The notes beneath the pieces were generated by a model. That model saw only the letters and a program-made list of their open reading frames with translations. It ran no database searches and had not been told where the DNA came from. Made by a program: the position numbers and the translations under genes. Positions 1 to 8,014 of a DNA stretch of 64,000 nucleotides are shown here, in pieces (position 1 is the stretch's first letter; each line of letters starts with the position of its first letter). Origin of the DNA: Peribacillus sp. ACCC06369 (GTDB taxonomy: Bacteria > Bacillota > Bacilli > Bacillales > DSM-1321); NCBI RefSeq assembly GCF_030348945.1, contig NZ_JAUCEN010000002.1:1240001-1304000 (forward strand). The letters are read 5' to 3'.

Positions 1-49
1 TGTAGTTAGTCGTCTGACTTCTTTCTACCCAAAAGACCTGTCGTTTTTT

Positions 50-78
50 AGAAGCTGATCCATAATCAGCTTCTTTTT
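50..78 (+). terminator. Rho-independent terminator of a gene upstream of the window
   Basis: A perfect 10-bp stem (50-59 with 65-74) with a 5-nt loop is followed by a run of T (74-78). It should end a plus-strand transcript entering from the left. Confidence 0.8.
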
Positions 79-293
79 AATTTTTGAAAAATATACGAAA
101 AAAAACGGAAAAGTGGGTATTTTCTGATAAAATGAATAAACGGCAAAAAAAGTATGGAAATAGCTATTGGGCAGAGTGTATTATTAATACATAAAAATGT
201 ATAAATATAAAATAAATATAAGAGAAGTGTTTATTGGTATTCACCTTTTTTTGAATGAAGTCAATAAAGGCTAAGAAGGGAGAGGGGAAATGC

Positions 294-1337
294 ATGGCCA
301 TCACGATAAAAGATGTGGCACAGTTAGCGAATGTTGCTCCTTCAACAGTTTCTCGAGTGATTGCAAATAATCCTCGAATAAGTGAAAAAACAAAGGTACG
401 GGTACGTAAGGCGATGAATAAATTAGGATACCATCCAAACTTCATTGCACGAAGTCTTGCTAATCAATCAACCAGGATCATTGGCTTGGTACTGCCAAGC
501 TCGTCAAATGATTATTATCAAAATCCATTTTTTCCGACGATCCTCCAGGGTCTTAGTGAGGGGGCTCAGGAAAACCATTATTCCCTGTTGCTAAGCACGG
601 GAAAAACAGAAGATGAAATCTACGAAGGAGTCGTAAATATGGTGCAGGGGGGAATGGTTGATGGAATAATCCTGATGTATTCTAGGATGGACGATCACAT
701 TCTGACCTATTTGAGAGCAAGGGATTTTCCATTTGTCATCATTGGGAAACCCTATGATTTTATCGAGGAGATAACATATGTAGATAACGATAATGTCTTG
801 GCAGCCGAGCAGGCAACAGATTATCTCATTCAGCTAGGGCATGAAAGGATTGGATTCATCGGAGGTGATGTAACCCTAGTGATGACCCTCGATCGCTTAT
901 TAGGTTATGAACGAGCGTTGAAGAGTGCTGGAATCAATCGAAGGAAGGAATATACCCTGCATGAAGACTTTTTGCATGAAGGTGGACAAGCTGCTGCAAA
1001 AAGGTTACTATCCATCGATGAACCACCAACCGCTTTGGTGGTCAGTGATGATCTTATGGCACTTGGCATCGTGCATTCACTTCGCGAGATGGGAGTGCGC
1101 ACTCCTGAAGAAATGTCCATCGTAAGCTTTAATAACGTTCTTTTCTCTGAACTGTCATTACCAGCCCTGACTTCTGTAGATATTAATATCTTCGATTTGG
1201 GATATCAGGCCGCTAAGGGCATCATTCAAATGCTGCAAACTGGAGATACTCCTGCTGGGTCCATCATTCCACATCATTTTGTTGAAAGGCATTCTTGCAG
1301 ATCGATCAAGCAAGGTTCGATGGCCATGACTTATTAA
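294..1337 (+). CDS. LacI-family transcriptional regulator, MalR/MdxR-like
   Basis: Predicted DNA-binding repressor or activator of sugar genes. The first ~50 residues are a LacI helix-turn-helix (TIKDVAQLANVAPSTVSRVI) followed by the hinge region, then a periplasmic-binding-protein-like effector domain to the C terminus. The sequence strongly recalls the maltose/maltodextrin regulator of Bacillus (MalR, MdxR/YvdE), for example the LANQST and VDINIFDLGYQAAK segments; that assignment is from memory. The ATG at 294 is chosen because a purine-rich RBS (gggagagggg) lies just upstream and LacI proteins begin directly at the HTH; an in-frame ATG at 255 lacks this. No sugar genes lie beside it in the window, so its target is unknown. 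The gene is monocistronic, closed by a terminator. Confidence 0.85.
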   Translation: MAITIKDVAQLANVAPSTVSRVIANNPRISEKTKVRVRKAMNKLGYHPNFIARSLANQSTRIIGLVLPSSSNDYYQNPFFPTILQGLSEGAQENHYSLLLSTGKTEDEIYEGVVNMVQGGMVDGIILMYSRMDDHILTYLRARDFPFVIIGKPYDFIEEITYVDNDNVLAAEQATDYLIQLGHERIGFIGGDVTLVMTLDRLLGYERALKSAGINRRKEYTLHEDFLHEGGQAAAKRLLSIDEPPTALVVSDDLMALGIVHSLREMGVRTPEEMSIVSFNNVLFSELSLPALTSVDINIFDLGYQAAKGIIQMLQTGDTPAGSIIPHHFVERHSCRSIKQGSMAMTY

Positions 1338-1340
1338 ACG

Positions 1341-1372
1341 AAAAGGGCATTGCGTAAAAGCAATGCCCTTTT
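1341..1372. terminator. Bidirectional terminator between convergent genes
   Basis: A perfect 13-bp stem (1341-1353 with 1360-1372) with a 6-nt loop has A4 at its left foot and T4 at its right foot. It can serve both the LacI-type gene and the convergent hydrolase gene. Confidence 0.85.
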
Positions 1373-1373
1373 G

Positions 1374-2162
1374 CTAGAAATGTACGCTGAAACTTTGAAA
1401 TGTATGTACACCCGTTCCGTGTCTGACTAAGTTATTCTCTTTAAGATATTGAATGGCCGTAAGTATTTCACAAAAAATCTTTGGTTCAAGGCCGAGTTGG
1501 TTGTGTCCACCATAGATTTTGGAGACTTTCTGGATCGAAGCGATTTTTTCTAACGAATTCACAAGGTCTTCAGGGCTTGTCGAGGGATAAAATGCATAAA
1601 CTGGAGTATCTGAATAAAGCAGGTCACCAGTAAATAAATAACCAGTTTCATGATCCAAAATAGAGATGTGGCCAGGTGAATGCCCAGGTGTGTGATAAAT
1701 GCCTAAACTGCGGTTCCCAAGATCAATGGTGTCCCCATCCGATAAGAGTTTATCCGGGTACCCCTGGTATGGCTTGTATGTATCAGGGTCGAAAGACTTC
1801 GGTACGGGTATAGTGATATCCCGTGCCATGTCTTTTCTTATTTGTTCCAAAGACAAACCTTTAATGCCGTTGATCAGCCAATCGGCATCATCACCATGAA
1901 CATAAATTGTATCATAATCCCCATGTCCGCCAATATGATCCGCATGCACATGTGTGGTCAGGACGATTATCGGAAGTTCGGTAAGCTGGTCCGTAATCCG
2001 CTTAATCGGCACGATGCCTAATCCTGTATCGATTAACGCAGCTTGGATCTCCCCAATTAGTAAAAAGGAATGAACTTTCTCCCAATGACCATATTCGCTA
2101 ATTGCAAACGTCTTTGAGCCCAATTCCTGAACGGTGAACCATGGGTCTACAATATTTTTCAA
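1374..2162 (-). CDS. Metallo-beta-lactamase-fold hydrolase
   Basis: A 262-residue cytosolic MBL-fold enzyme. The metal-binding motif HVHADH (HxHxDH) lies near residue 75, a second histidine is in the HTPGHSPGH segment, an aspartate in LFTGDLL, and a C-terminal histidine in YGGHN, so the binuclear zinc site appears complete. The substrate cannot be told from sequence; glyoxalase II-like or lactonase-like activity is possible. The start is a TTG at 2162, supported by an AAGGAG Shine-Dalgarno about 9 nt upstream. It is transcribed alone and converges with the LacI-type gene. Confidence 0.8.
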   Translation of the reverse strand: MKNIVDPWFTVQELGSKTFAISEYGHWEKVHSFLLIGEIQAALIDTGLGIVPIKRITDQLTELPIIVLTTHVHADHIGGHGDYDTIYVHGDDADWLINGIKGLSLEQIRKDMARDITIPVPKSFDPDTYKPYQGYPDKLLSDGDTIDLGNRSLGIYHTPGHSPGHISILDHETGYLFTGDLLYSDTPVYAFYPSTSPEDLVNSLEKIASIQKVSKIYGGHNQLGLEPKIFCEILTAIQYLKENNLVRHGTGVHTFQSFSVHF

Positions 2163-2221
2163 ATGACACCACTCCTTCCATACCCAATATTTCCGTGTTA
2201 ACTGGAAATATCCTGCTTGAA

Positions 2222-2266
2222 AAAAGCAAAAGCAGTGGATTTCAATTTGCGACGAAATCCACTGCG
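2222..2266 (-). terminator. Terminator of the SDR gene
   Basis: A 12-bp stem (2233-2244 with 2255-2266) with a 10-nt loop. Read on the minus strand it is followed by a T-rich tract (TTTTGCTTTTTT), so it ends the short-chain dehydrogenase transcript. Confidence 0.75.
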
Positions 2267-2279
2267 TTTGAAGTTAGCC

Positions 2280-3155
2280 TTATCCGTTTACAACGGTACC
2301 GCCATTTACGTGGATGACTTGTCCGCTGACATAGGATGAATCATCACTAGCCAAATAAACATAGGCTGGTGCTAATTCCTCTGGCTGTCCTGCGCGGCCC
2401 ATTGGAGTATCCGTACCGAATTTGGCAACATCCGCTTCACCGAATGAGGCAGGAATCAGCGGTGTCCAGATTGGACCTGGCGCAACGCCGTTCACTCTGA
2501 TGCCATCTTTTGAGATGGAGTTCGATAGAGCTCTTGTGAAGGCTAGTATTGCACCTTTTGTTGAAGAGTAATCGATTAATTTTGGATTGCCCTGATAGGC
2601 TGTGATAGAGGTTGTATTAATGATGCTGCTTCCTTTTTTCAGGTGCTTCAATGCAGCTTTTGTTAAATGAAACATCGAGAAAATATTAGTGCGGAACGTT
2701 TTTTCCAATTGTTCAGCAGAAATGTCAAGGATACTTGTCTGCACATGCTGTTCTCCAGCGTTGTTGACTAGAATATCCAAACCGCCGAATTCATCCACCG
2801 TTTTTTTGACGACATCCTGGCAGAATGCTTCATCACCGATATCTCCGGAAATGAGTAAACATCTCTGGCCTTCTTTCTCGATCAATTCTTTTGTCGTTTT
2901 AGCATCTTCATGTTCATCCAAGTAGGCAACTGTCACATTAGCACCTTCTTTAGCATAATAAATGGCAACTGATTTACCGATTCCACTGTCTCCTCCAGTT
3001 ATGATGGCCGTTTTCCCTTTTAATTTACCACTTCCTTTGTAGGTAGATTTAACTGAATCAGGGTTCGGTTCCATTTTTGTTTCCACTCCAGGTTGATGTT
3101 GTTGATGTTGAGGTGGAAATCCTTGTTTGTTTTGATTTTGGTTTTGACTAGTCAA
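2280..3155 (-). CDS. Short-chain dehydrogenase/reductase, general-stress type (YdaD/GS39-like)
   Basis: A 291-residue NAD(P)-dependent SDR. A Gln/Asn-rich N-terminal extension of about 45 residues precedes the Rossmann motif TGGDSGIGKS; NNAGEQ, the catalytic serine region and YSSTKGA (Tyr-x3-Lys) follow. The long hydrophilic N-terminal tail and the NPDSVKSTYKGSGKLKGK segment are typical of Bacillus stress SDRs such as YdaD (GS39) and YhxC/YhxD, as I remember them. The start is TTG at 3155 behind an AGGAGG RBS with 9-nt spacing. A sigma-B-like promoter upstream fits a general-stress role. The substrate is unknown. Confidence 0.82.
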   Translation of the reverse strand: MTSQNQNQNKQGFPPQHQQHQPGVETKMEPNPDSVKSTYKGSGKLKGKTAIITGGDSGIGKSVAIYYAKEGANVTVAYLDEHEDAKTTKELIEKEGQRCLLISGDIGDEAFCQDVVKKTVDEFGGLDILVNNAGEQHVQTSILDISAEQLEKTFRTNIFSMFHLTKAALKHLKKGSSIINTTSITAYQGNPKLIDYSSTKGAILAFTRALSNSISKDGIRVNGVAPGPIWTPLIPASFGEADVAKFGTDTPMGRAGQPEELAPAYVYLASDDSSYVSGQVIHVNGGTVVNG

Positions 3156-3192
3156 GATTAAACGCCTCCTGTTTAATTATCTACGCTTTTCT

Positions 3193-3218
3193 ATTCCTTC
3201 TTTTGGGAAAAAGAAAAC
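3193..3218 (-). promoter_or_regulatory. Candidate sigma-B promoter for the stress SDR
   Basis: On the minus strand GTTTTC (3213-3218) is followed after 14 bp by AGGAAT (3193-3198). The sigma-B consensus is GTTT(AA)-N12-14-GGG(A/T)A(A/T), so each element has a small mismatch. The position, about 40 bp before the start codon, is suitable. Confidence 0.45.
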
Positions 3219-3354
3219 ATGGAAAAAATGACCAAAATGATGAGTTTGGGTTATTATTTAATCTGAGGGAACATGACTATTCTATCCATGTTCCATGAAG
3301 GAGATTCATTTGAGGGAAAAGAGGGTATTACCGCTATAGAGGCAGCTGCAACAT

Positions 3355-3390
3355 ATAAAAAAGACCCACCCAAAAAGCAGGTGAGGCCTT
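3355..3390 (-). terminator. Terminator of the yajQ gene
   Basis: Read on the minus strand, AAGGCC-U-CACC pairs with GGUGGGUCUU (one bulged U, one G-U pair) and is followed by six U. Confidence 0.7.
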
Positions 3391-3395
3391 CTTAC

Positions 3396-3887
3396 TTAGC
3401 GGTAATTTAAAAATTGTACATCAATGGACAGGTCAGCGCCTCGGATCGCAGAAATGATTCCTTGCAAATCATCCCGGTTTTTACCGGTAACACGGATTTG
3501 ATCATCCTGGATTTGGCTTTTCACTTTAAGACCGCTATTTTTAATGATGGTATTGATTTTTTTTGCTTGTTCCTTATCGATACCTTGAATTAACTTAGCA
3601 CGCTGGCGAACGGTACCGCCAGAAGCACCTTCTAATTTACCATAGTCAAGATTCTTGATGGGTACGTCACGTTTAATGAGTTTACTAATGAGGACATCCT
3701 TCAACTGTTCGAGCTTATACTCATCGTCGGACACTAAAACCAGGTCTTCTTTTTCAATGGTGACGCTGCTTATGCTACCTTTAAAATCATAGCGGGTCTG
3801 AATTTCCTTCATAGCCATGGTAACTGCATTCGTTACCTCTGAAAAGTCTACTTTCGAAACAATATCAAATGAATTTTCCTTTGCCAT
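3396..3887 (-). CDS. YajQ-family nucleotide-binding protein (YitK)
   Basis: A 163-residue protein of the YajQ/UPF0234 family, with [14 protein letters not shown] at the N terminus and a conserved two-domain RNP-like fold. Family members bind cyclic-di-GMP or other nucleotides and have been linked to regulation, but the role in Bacillus is unsettled. ATG at 3887 is preferred, since GGAGG lies 6-7 nt upstream; a GTG one codon earlier is also in frame. B. subtilis has this family (yitK) in the same chromosomal neighbourhood. It is transcribed alone with its own terminator. Confidence 0.85.
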   Translation of the reverse strand: MAKENSFDIVSKVDFSEVTNAVTMAMKEIQTRYDFKGSISSVTIEKEDLVLVSDDEYKLEQLKDVLISKLIKRDVPIKNLDYGKLEGASGGTVRQRAKLIQGIDKEQAKKINTIIKNSGLKVKSQIQDDQIRVTGKNRDDLQGIISAIRGADLSIDVQFLNYR

Positions 3888-3983
3888 CACTTACCTCCAG
3901 CAGGTTTTATTTCCTTTATTATAGAGAAAGAGTGATAGGAAGACAACTATATAAACCATATGGTAAATCGGTGACTGCTTATT

Positions 3984-4012
3984 AAAAAAGCGAGGGCACA
4001 AGCCCCACGCTT
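3984..4012 (-). terminator. Terminator of the 43-residue gene
   Basis: On the minus strand AGCGTGGG pairs with CCCTCGCT (one mismatch) across a short loop and is followed by six T. It starts at the stop codon of the small gene at 4012-4143, which supports that gene being expressed. Confidence 0.7.
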
Positions 4013-4143
4013 CACTTATGGTCCGTTTTCTTCGAATAGGAGTGCTTACCTGCAGTGAGGTTTTCCTGATATGCGATATTTTTCTCGGCATTTATCGCTT
4101 GGTTATCTTTTGGCCTTTTATTGTTATCAGTTGTTTTTGACAT
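4012..4143 (-). CDS. Hypothetical 43-residue hydrophilic protein
   Basis: A short gene encoding 43 residues rich in Lys, Asn and Asp, beginning MSKTTDNNKRPKDNQ and ending SKKTDHK, with no hydrophobic segment. A good RBS (GAAGGGAG, about 8 nt before ATG) precedes it and a rho-independent hairpin follows the stop codon, so it has all signals of a monocistronic gene. Its composition resembles minor small acid-soluble spore proteins or other small spore proteins of Bacillus, but I do not recognise a specific family. It lies between yajQ and degV, all on the minus strand. Confidence 0.6.
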   Translation of the reverse strand: MSKTTDNNKRPKDNQAINAEKNIAYQENLTAGKHSYSKKTDHK

Positions 4144-4212
4144 AGTGAAAACTCCCTTCCATTATCATGATCAATATATATTGTTCACAAATATGGAGGG
4201 GAGTATGTATGT

Positions 4213-5079
4213 TTATGATTTCTCAGGGGTATCGTTTAAGAAGAAGAGGGCAATTGTACCAGGACCGGCATGTGCACCGATGACGGAGCCGATTGTATGG
4301 ATCATGAAATCGGTTGTCCCGAATTCATTTTGAATGGCTTCCTTCCATTCCAATGCCGTGGCTTCATCATCACCATGACTGATGGCAATCGTTTGGGTTG
4401 TTAAATTTTTGCCTCTTTCATGCATTAAATCTATTACACGTTTAATCAATTTCTTTTTGCCGCGTATCTTTTCAAGCGGAACAAGCTTCCCACCTTCAAC
4501 ATGCAATAACGGTTTAATGTTTAATAAACCGCCAACAATGGCAGAGGTTTTGGAGATGCGACCGCCACGGGCCAAATAATCAAGATTATCAACAGTGAAT
4601 AGATGCTCCATATGTCGGGTGCGGAATTCGATGTCAGCTAGGATCTCTTCTTTAGTGGCACCGTTTGCTGCTAGATCGGCAGCTTTCTTTACAATTAAAC
4701 CGACCCCCATCGAAGCGCATTTCGTATTGACGATTTCGATGTCAAGGTCAGGGTACTCTTCCTTCACCTGATTGAGAATCATCACTGCCGTTTGATAAGT
4801 TCCTGATAACTCAGAGGAAAAGGCTATATAGATCCCTTGTTTTTTCTCCTTGGCAAACTGTGTGAAAAGTTCTATAAAGTATTCTGGAGAAGCTTGCGAT
4901 GTTTTAGGAGCTTTTCCATCAATCATCGCCTGATAGACTTCGTGAGAATTAATGGTAAGTAAATCTTCGTAATTTTCCCCATCAAGATGGACTTGTAAAG
5001 GGATTAATGATACATTGTTTTCCTTATAGAAAGACAACGGCAAATCACATGCACTATCTGCAAGAATTGTGATAGCCAT
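4213..5079 (-). CDS. DegV-family fatty-acid-binding protein (YitS)
   Basis: A 288-residue DegV protein with the N-terminal motif ITILADSACDLP, the TSQASPE segment with the ligand-contacting Ser/Thr, and a C-terminal domain ending in GAHAGPGTIALFF. Family members bind long-chain fatty acids and some act as the FakB subunit that presents fatty acid to the kinase FakA. Start ATG at 5079 with an AGGTG-type RBS. It is divergent from yitT, as in B. subtilis (yitS-yitT). Confidence 0.85.
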   Translation of the reverse strand: MAITILADSACDLPLSFYKENNVSLIPLQVHLDGENYEDLLTINSHEVYQAMIDGKAPKTSQASPEYFIELFTQFAKEKKQGIYIAFSSELSGTYQTAVMILNQVKEEYPDLDIEIVNTKCASMGVGLIVKKAADLAANGATKEEILADIEFRTRHMEHLFTVDNLDYLARGGRISKTSAIVGGLLNIKPLLHVEGGKLVPLEKIRGKKKLIKRVIDLMHERGKNLTTQTIAISHGDDEATALEWKEAIQNEFGTTDFMIHTIGSVIGAHAGPGTIALFFLNDTPEKS

Positions 5080-5235
5080 AATACACCTGCTTTCTTTTTA
5101 CAATTTTTAGAAAATGAGTGGTCACTTTACTTTTTAGTGTAGCACGAAACGGTGAAAATTCAATCTCTACGTAAATAGAATAAATAATTAAGGGTAAAAA
5201 GATAATAGGATAAGGGTGAAATGGAGGTTTTTAGA

Positions 5236-6078
5236 ATGTACAGTGGTGAAATGAAGAAAATTATCATAGTTGTGGTCGGAGCATTACTTAATGCTATTGC
5301 GATGAACTTTTTTCTTATACCGGCAAACGTATATGCAAGCGGCTTTACAGGAGTGGCCCAGCTACTATCAAGAATGATAGGTTCTTTTGCTCCTTTTAAT
5401 GTATCGACAGGAATTCTATTGCTTTTATTGAACATTCCAGTAACGATCATTGCCTGGCGGAAAGTTGGAAAGTCCTTTACTTTTTATAGTTTCCTCAGCG
5501 TTGTCTTGATGTCCTTTTTTATGGAAATCATTCCGATTACACGCTGGTCACCTGACATACTATTGAATGCAGTGTTTGGCGGAGTCATAGCTGCAGTGGG
5601 TGTGGGAATCACCTTGAAATACGGTGCATCGACTGGCGGAATGGATATTATCGCTATGCTTCTATCACGGAAGAAGGATAAACCTGTAGGTACTTATTTA
5701 TTTCTGCTGAATGGCGTGATCATTGTGACTGCAGGAGCTGTTTATGGACCGGAAAAAGCCTTGTATACACTTGTTACCCTTTACACATCTACCCGTGTTG
5801 TGGACGCGATACATACTCGTCATGAAAAGCTTACAGCCATGATCATTACGAAGAAAAGCGAAGAACTTAAACAGGCAATCCATGCTCAGTTAGTTCGCGG
5901 AATTACAAGGGTTCCTGCAAAAGGGGCGTTCACTAACGAAAATAAGGAAATGTTATTGATCGTCATTACAAGGTATGAACTTTATGACCTTGAACGGATC
6001 ATCAAAGAAGTGGATCCACACGCTTTTACAAACATTATAGAAACTTCGGGCATTGTCGGTACCTTTCGCAGGGAATGA
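5236..6078 (+). CDS. yitT: YitT-family membrane protein
   Basis: A 280-residue integral membrane protein. The N-terminal ~190 residues carry five or six hydrophobic segments of the YitT/DUF161 type (for example FFLIPANVYASGFTGVAQ and KYGASTGGMDI), and the C-terminal ~80 residues are a DUF2179 domain (ITRVPAKGAFTNENKEMLL). The function is not established; a transport role is often suggested. The start is placed at 5236, because the upstream in-frame ATG at 5221 is itself part of the GGAGG RBS (5223-5227), which sits 8 nt before 5236. Confidence 0.85.
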   Translation: MYSGEMKKIIIVVVGALLNAIAMNFFLIPANVYASGFTGVAQLLSRMIGSFAPFNVSTGILLLLLNIPVTIIAWRKVGKSFTFYSFLSVVLMSFFMEIIPITRWSPDILLNAVFGGVIAAVGVGITLKYGASTGGMDIIAMLLSRKKDKPVGTYLFLLNGVIIVTAGAVYGPEKALYTLVTLYTSTRVVDAIHTRHEKLTAMIITKKSEELKQAIHAQLVRGITRVPAKGAFTNENKEMLLIVITRYELYDLERIIKEVDPHAFTNIIETSGIVGTFRRE

Positions 6079-6142
6079 TATTAACAGGGAAATTAAAGCC
6101 CTTACACTTCCATTACAAAAGGAAGAATTTTCGGTGTTATAA

Positions 6143-6168
6143 GTTTATAGCTTGTACAATACGGCTAA
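6143..6168 (+). promoter_or_regulatory. Candidate sigma-B promoter for the KGG-repeat protein
   Basis: GTTTAT (6143-6148), a 14-bp spacer and GGCTAA (6163-6168) resemble the sigma-B pattern GTTTAA-N14-GGGTAT with mismatches. It lies about 35-40 bp before the RBS. GsiB, the best-known KGG-repeat protein, is sigma-B controlled in B. subtilis, which makes the reading plausible. Confidence 0.45.
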
Positions 6169-6214
6169 TTCTGATAATGTAGCGCCAATTTAAAACCTTG
6201 AAGGAGTGATAAAA

Positions 6215-6466
6215 ATGGCTAACGATGAAAAAATGAGTAGTGAAGAAGCAGGACGTAGAGGCGGGGAAGCCACTTCTAAAAATCACGACAAGGATTTTTA
6301 CCGAGAAATTGGGCAAAAGGGCGGAAAAGCGACATCGAATAATCATGATAAGGACTTCTATCAAGAAATTGGACAAAAGGGCGGCGAGGCCACTTCCGAT
6401 TCCCATGGTAAAGATTTTTATAAAGAAATCGGTGGAAAAGGAGGTAAGGCAAGAAATAACAATTGA
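6215..6466 (+). CDS. KGG-repeat general stress protein, GsiB-like
   Basis: An 83-residue, highly hydrophilic protein built from three near-identical 20-residue repeats (pattern GGxATSxxHDKDFYxEIGQK) followed by a final GGKARNNN. Such KGG/con-10 repeats occur in the B. subtilis general stress protein GsiB, considered a LEA-like desiccation/stress protectant. ATG at 6215 is chosen, with AAGGAG at 6200-6205; a GTG at 6206 directly abuts that RBS. The repeats are tandem and could expand or contract by recombination. A sigma-B-like promoter lies upstream and a hairpin follows. Confidence 0.82.
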   Translation: MANDEKMSSEEAGRRGGEATSKNHDKDFYREIGQKGGKATSNNHDKDFYQEIGQKGGEATSDSHGKDFYKEIGGKGGKARNNN

Positions 6467-6477
6467 TGAACATAATG

Positions 6478-6504
6478 AAAGCCTCCAGGAATCCTGGAGG
6501 CCTT
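6478..6504. terminator. Terminator hairpin between convergent genes
   Basis: A 9-bp perfect stem (6481-6489 with 6493-6501) with a 3-nt loop, flanked by AAA/TT. It lies between the KGG-repeat gene and the convergent DUF3813-like gene and could stop both transcripts, although its T-tracts are short. Confidence 0.6.
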
Positions 6505-6508
6505 CACT

Positions 6509-6700
6509 TTATTTCGAGTGGTTTTCCAGCTCTTCCTGGAGTTCTCGCAGTTGTTCTTTTTCCGCCTCTGTAGTATTGGCAAAGGCTGATGAAAGAGCGT
6601 TTTTAGCGACTTCCTCTGTCTTGCGCTGGTCACCGTCATGCTCAGAGTGGAGAGCTTCTTCAACAAATTCCCTTGCCTTCTGGAATAGATTGTTTGCCAT
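6509..6700 (-). CDS. DUF3813-like small protein
   Basis: A 63-residue, helix-rich acidic protein beginning MANNLFQKAREFVEEALHS, with an ANTTEAEKEQLRELQEELE segment typical of the Bacillus DUF3813 family as I recall it. The function is unknown. Its ATG overlaps the stop codon of the upstream 50-residue gene (TAATG), so the two are almost certainly translationally coupled. Confidence 0.65.
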   Translation of the reverse strand: MANNLFQKAREFVEEALHSEHDGDQRKTEEVAKNALSSAFANTTEAEKEQLRELQEELENHSK

Positions 6701-6852
6701 TAGAAGCCACCATAGCTTTGTTCTGACATAATTCTTAACCTGTCTTTTTCAGCCTCTTCAAACGTAGTGTGATAAGGGATTTTTTCGGCATGCCTGGCAA
6801 CACTTTCTTTGCCCTGCTGTACAAATCGTTTAGATTTACTGCTTTTACCCAT
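6700..6852 (-). CDS. Hypothetical 50-residue basic protein
   Basis: A 50-residue gene starting MGKSSKSKRFVQQGKESV and ending MSEQSYGGF. It has a strong RBS (GGAGGAG, 6-7 nt before the ATG at 6852), and its stop codon overlaps the next gene's start (TAATG), so the pair form a small operon. The N terminus is Lys/Ser-rich and the rest amphipathic; there is no membrane segment. I do not recognise the family. Confidence 0.6.
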   Translation of the reverse strand: MGKSSKSKRFVQQGKESVARHAEKIPYHTTFEEAEKDRLRIMSEQSYGGF

Positions 6853-6956
6853 GCTTATCTCCTCCGATTCTGAGCGTTGTCGACAACATAAAGGAAGCTG
6901 TTGTCCTTATTAGTTTGGCTTGTAAGAGAGATATTATTAAGGTAAAAAATGACGTA

Positions 6957-7772
6957 TTAGGGTTTAATATTGAATTTTTCTTCAAGGAAGACTGATATTC
7001 CGTCTTCTTCATTCGTCAATGTAGTCGTATTTGCAACTGTTTTTACTGGTGAGATTGCATTTCCCATAGCGACTCCGGTTCCCGCGTAATCGAGCATTTC
7101 CAAATCATTATCTTCATCCCCGAAAGCGATTATCCTGTTTTGAGGAATTTCCAGATAGTTGGATACGCGTTTTAGCCCGACGGCTTTACTTAGCCCGCTC
7201 TTAATGATTTCAATGATATGAAAAGGCTCTGCCCAGCGGCGATGATCGACCAATTCTGCATGAACATCGGATAAATGCTGGCGAATCTGGCCTACAAATT
7301 GACTATCTGTGTGAATTAGCATCGAAGTTGGGGAATCCTTAAGGAAATTGCGCAAGTCACCCGTCTTCATGTTTGGATTTCCTAAATTGAACATATCCAT
7401 CAATTTTTCATCATGATAATGGACATAAACATCGTCACGGACTTCTGCGATGATGTTGTGATATTCAAACTGATCACACGCTTCAACGATCTCCTTCGCT
7501 ACATTTATATCCAGTGGAGAGTGGTATACCCCCCAGCTTGTCTGTAATGGGTGATGGATGAAAGCGCCATTGAAATTAACGATTGGTGTAGTTAATCCCA
7601 ATTCCCGGTAATAAAGTTCACTTGAGCGAAAGGGACGACCGGTAGCTATCATAACTTCGTGTCCATCTTCCTTAAGTTTTAGCAGTGTTTTTTTAGTTCT
7701 TGAAGAAATTGTTTTTTTATCTGTAAGTAAAGTACCATCAAGATCCAATACGATTAAATGTTTCTCCGCCAT
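6957..7772 (-). CDS. yitU: Cof-type HAD-IIB phosphatase (YitU)
   Basis: A 271-residue HAD-superfamily hydrolase with the motif I nucleophile region VLDLDGTLLT near the N terminus, motif II in IATGRP, a large type IIB cap, the motif III lysine region and motif IV in IAFGDEDNDLEML. In B. subtilis YitU is one of the phosphatases reported to act on 5-amino-6-(5-phosphoribitylamino)uracil in riboflavin synthesis; orthology here rests on sequence type and order (yitT, yitU, yitV, yitW). The ATG at 7772 is preferred over one at 7811, because GAAGGTG precedes it. Confidence 0.82.
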   Translation of the reverse strand: MAEKHLIVLDLDGTLLTDKKTISSRTKKTLLKLKEDGHEVMIATGRPFRSSELYYRELGLTTPIVNFNGAFIHHPLQTSWGVYHSPLDINVAKEIVEACDQFEYHNIIAEVRDDVYVHYHDEKLMDMFNLGNPNMKTGDLRNFLKDSPTSMLIHTDSQFVGQIRQHLSDVHAELVDHRRWAEPFHIIEIIKSGLSKAVGLKRVSNYLEIPQNRIIAFGDEDNDLEMLDYAGTGVAMGNAISPVKTVANTTTLTNEEDGISVFLEEKFNIKP

Positions 7773-8014
7773 GTACACACCTTCTGTTCTTTTTGATTTC
7801 ATTATATGCAAATATTGTTAAGACTATTTTAAAGTAAATGTAAATCTTTTTCATTCTTTATGCATTCCTGTATGATATTACTATATGTAGGATCATGATA
7901 CTTAAAGTGATGCTCAGGTTTAAAGGAATGGAATGAGGAATGCAAAATTCTTTTTGAGAAGGTTGTTGAACTTCTTTTAGATAAAAACCGAACAAATTAT
8001 TCGGAGGGGTTAAC

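Noticed and set aside
905..1120. Antisense open frames inside the LacI-type gene, and similar frames opposite carB, fabF, clpB, pepF and others
   Set aside because: They are mirror frames of clear genes, without RBS or family motifs.
3268..3294. Inverted repeat GGAACATG/CATGTTCC upstream of the SDR gene
   Set aside because: Only 8 bp with an 11-nt loop, no T-run and no known motif; could be chance.
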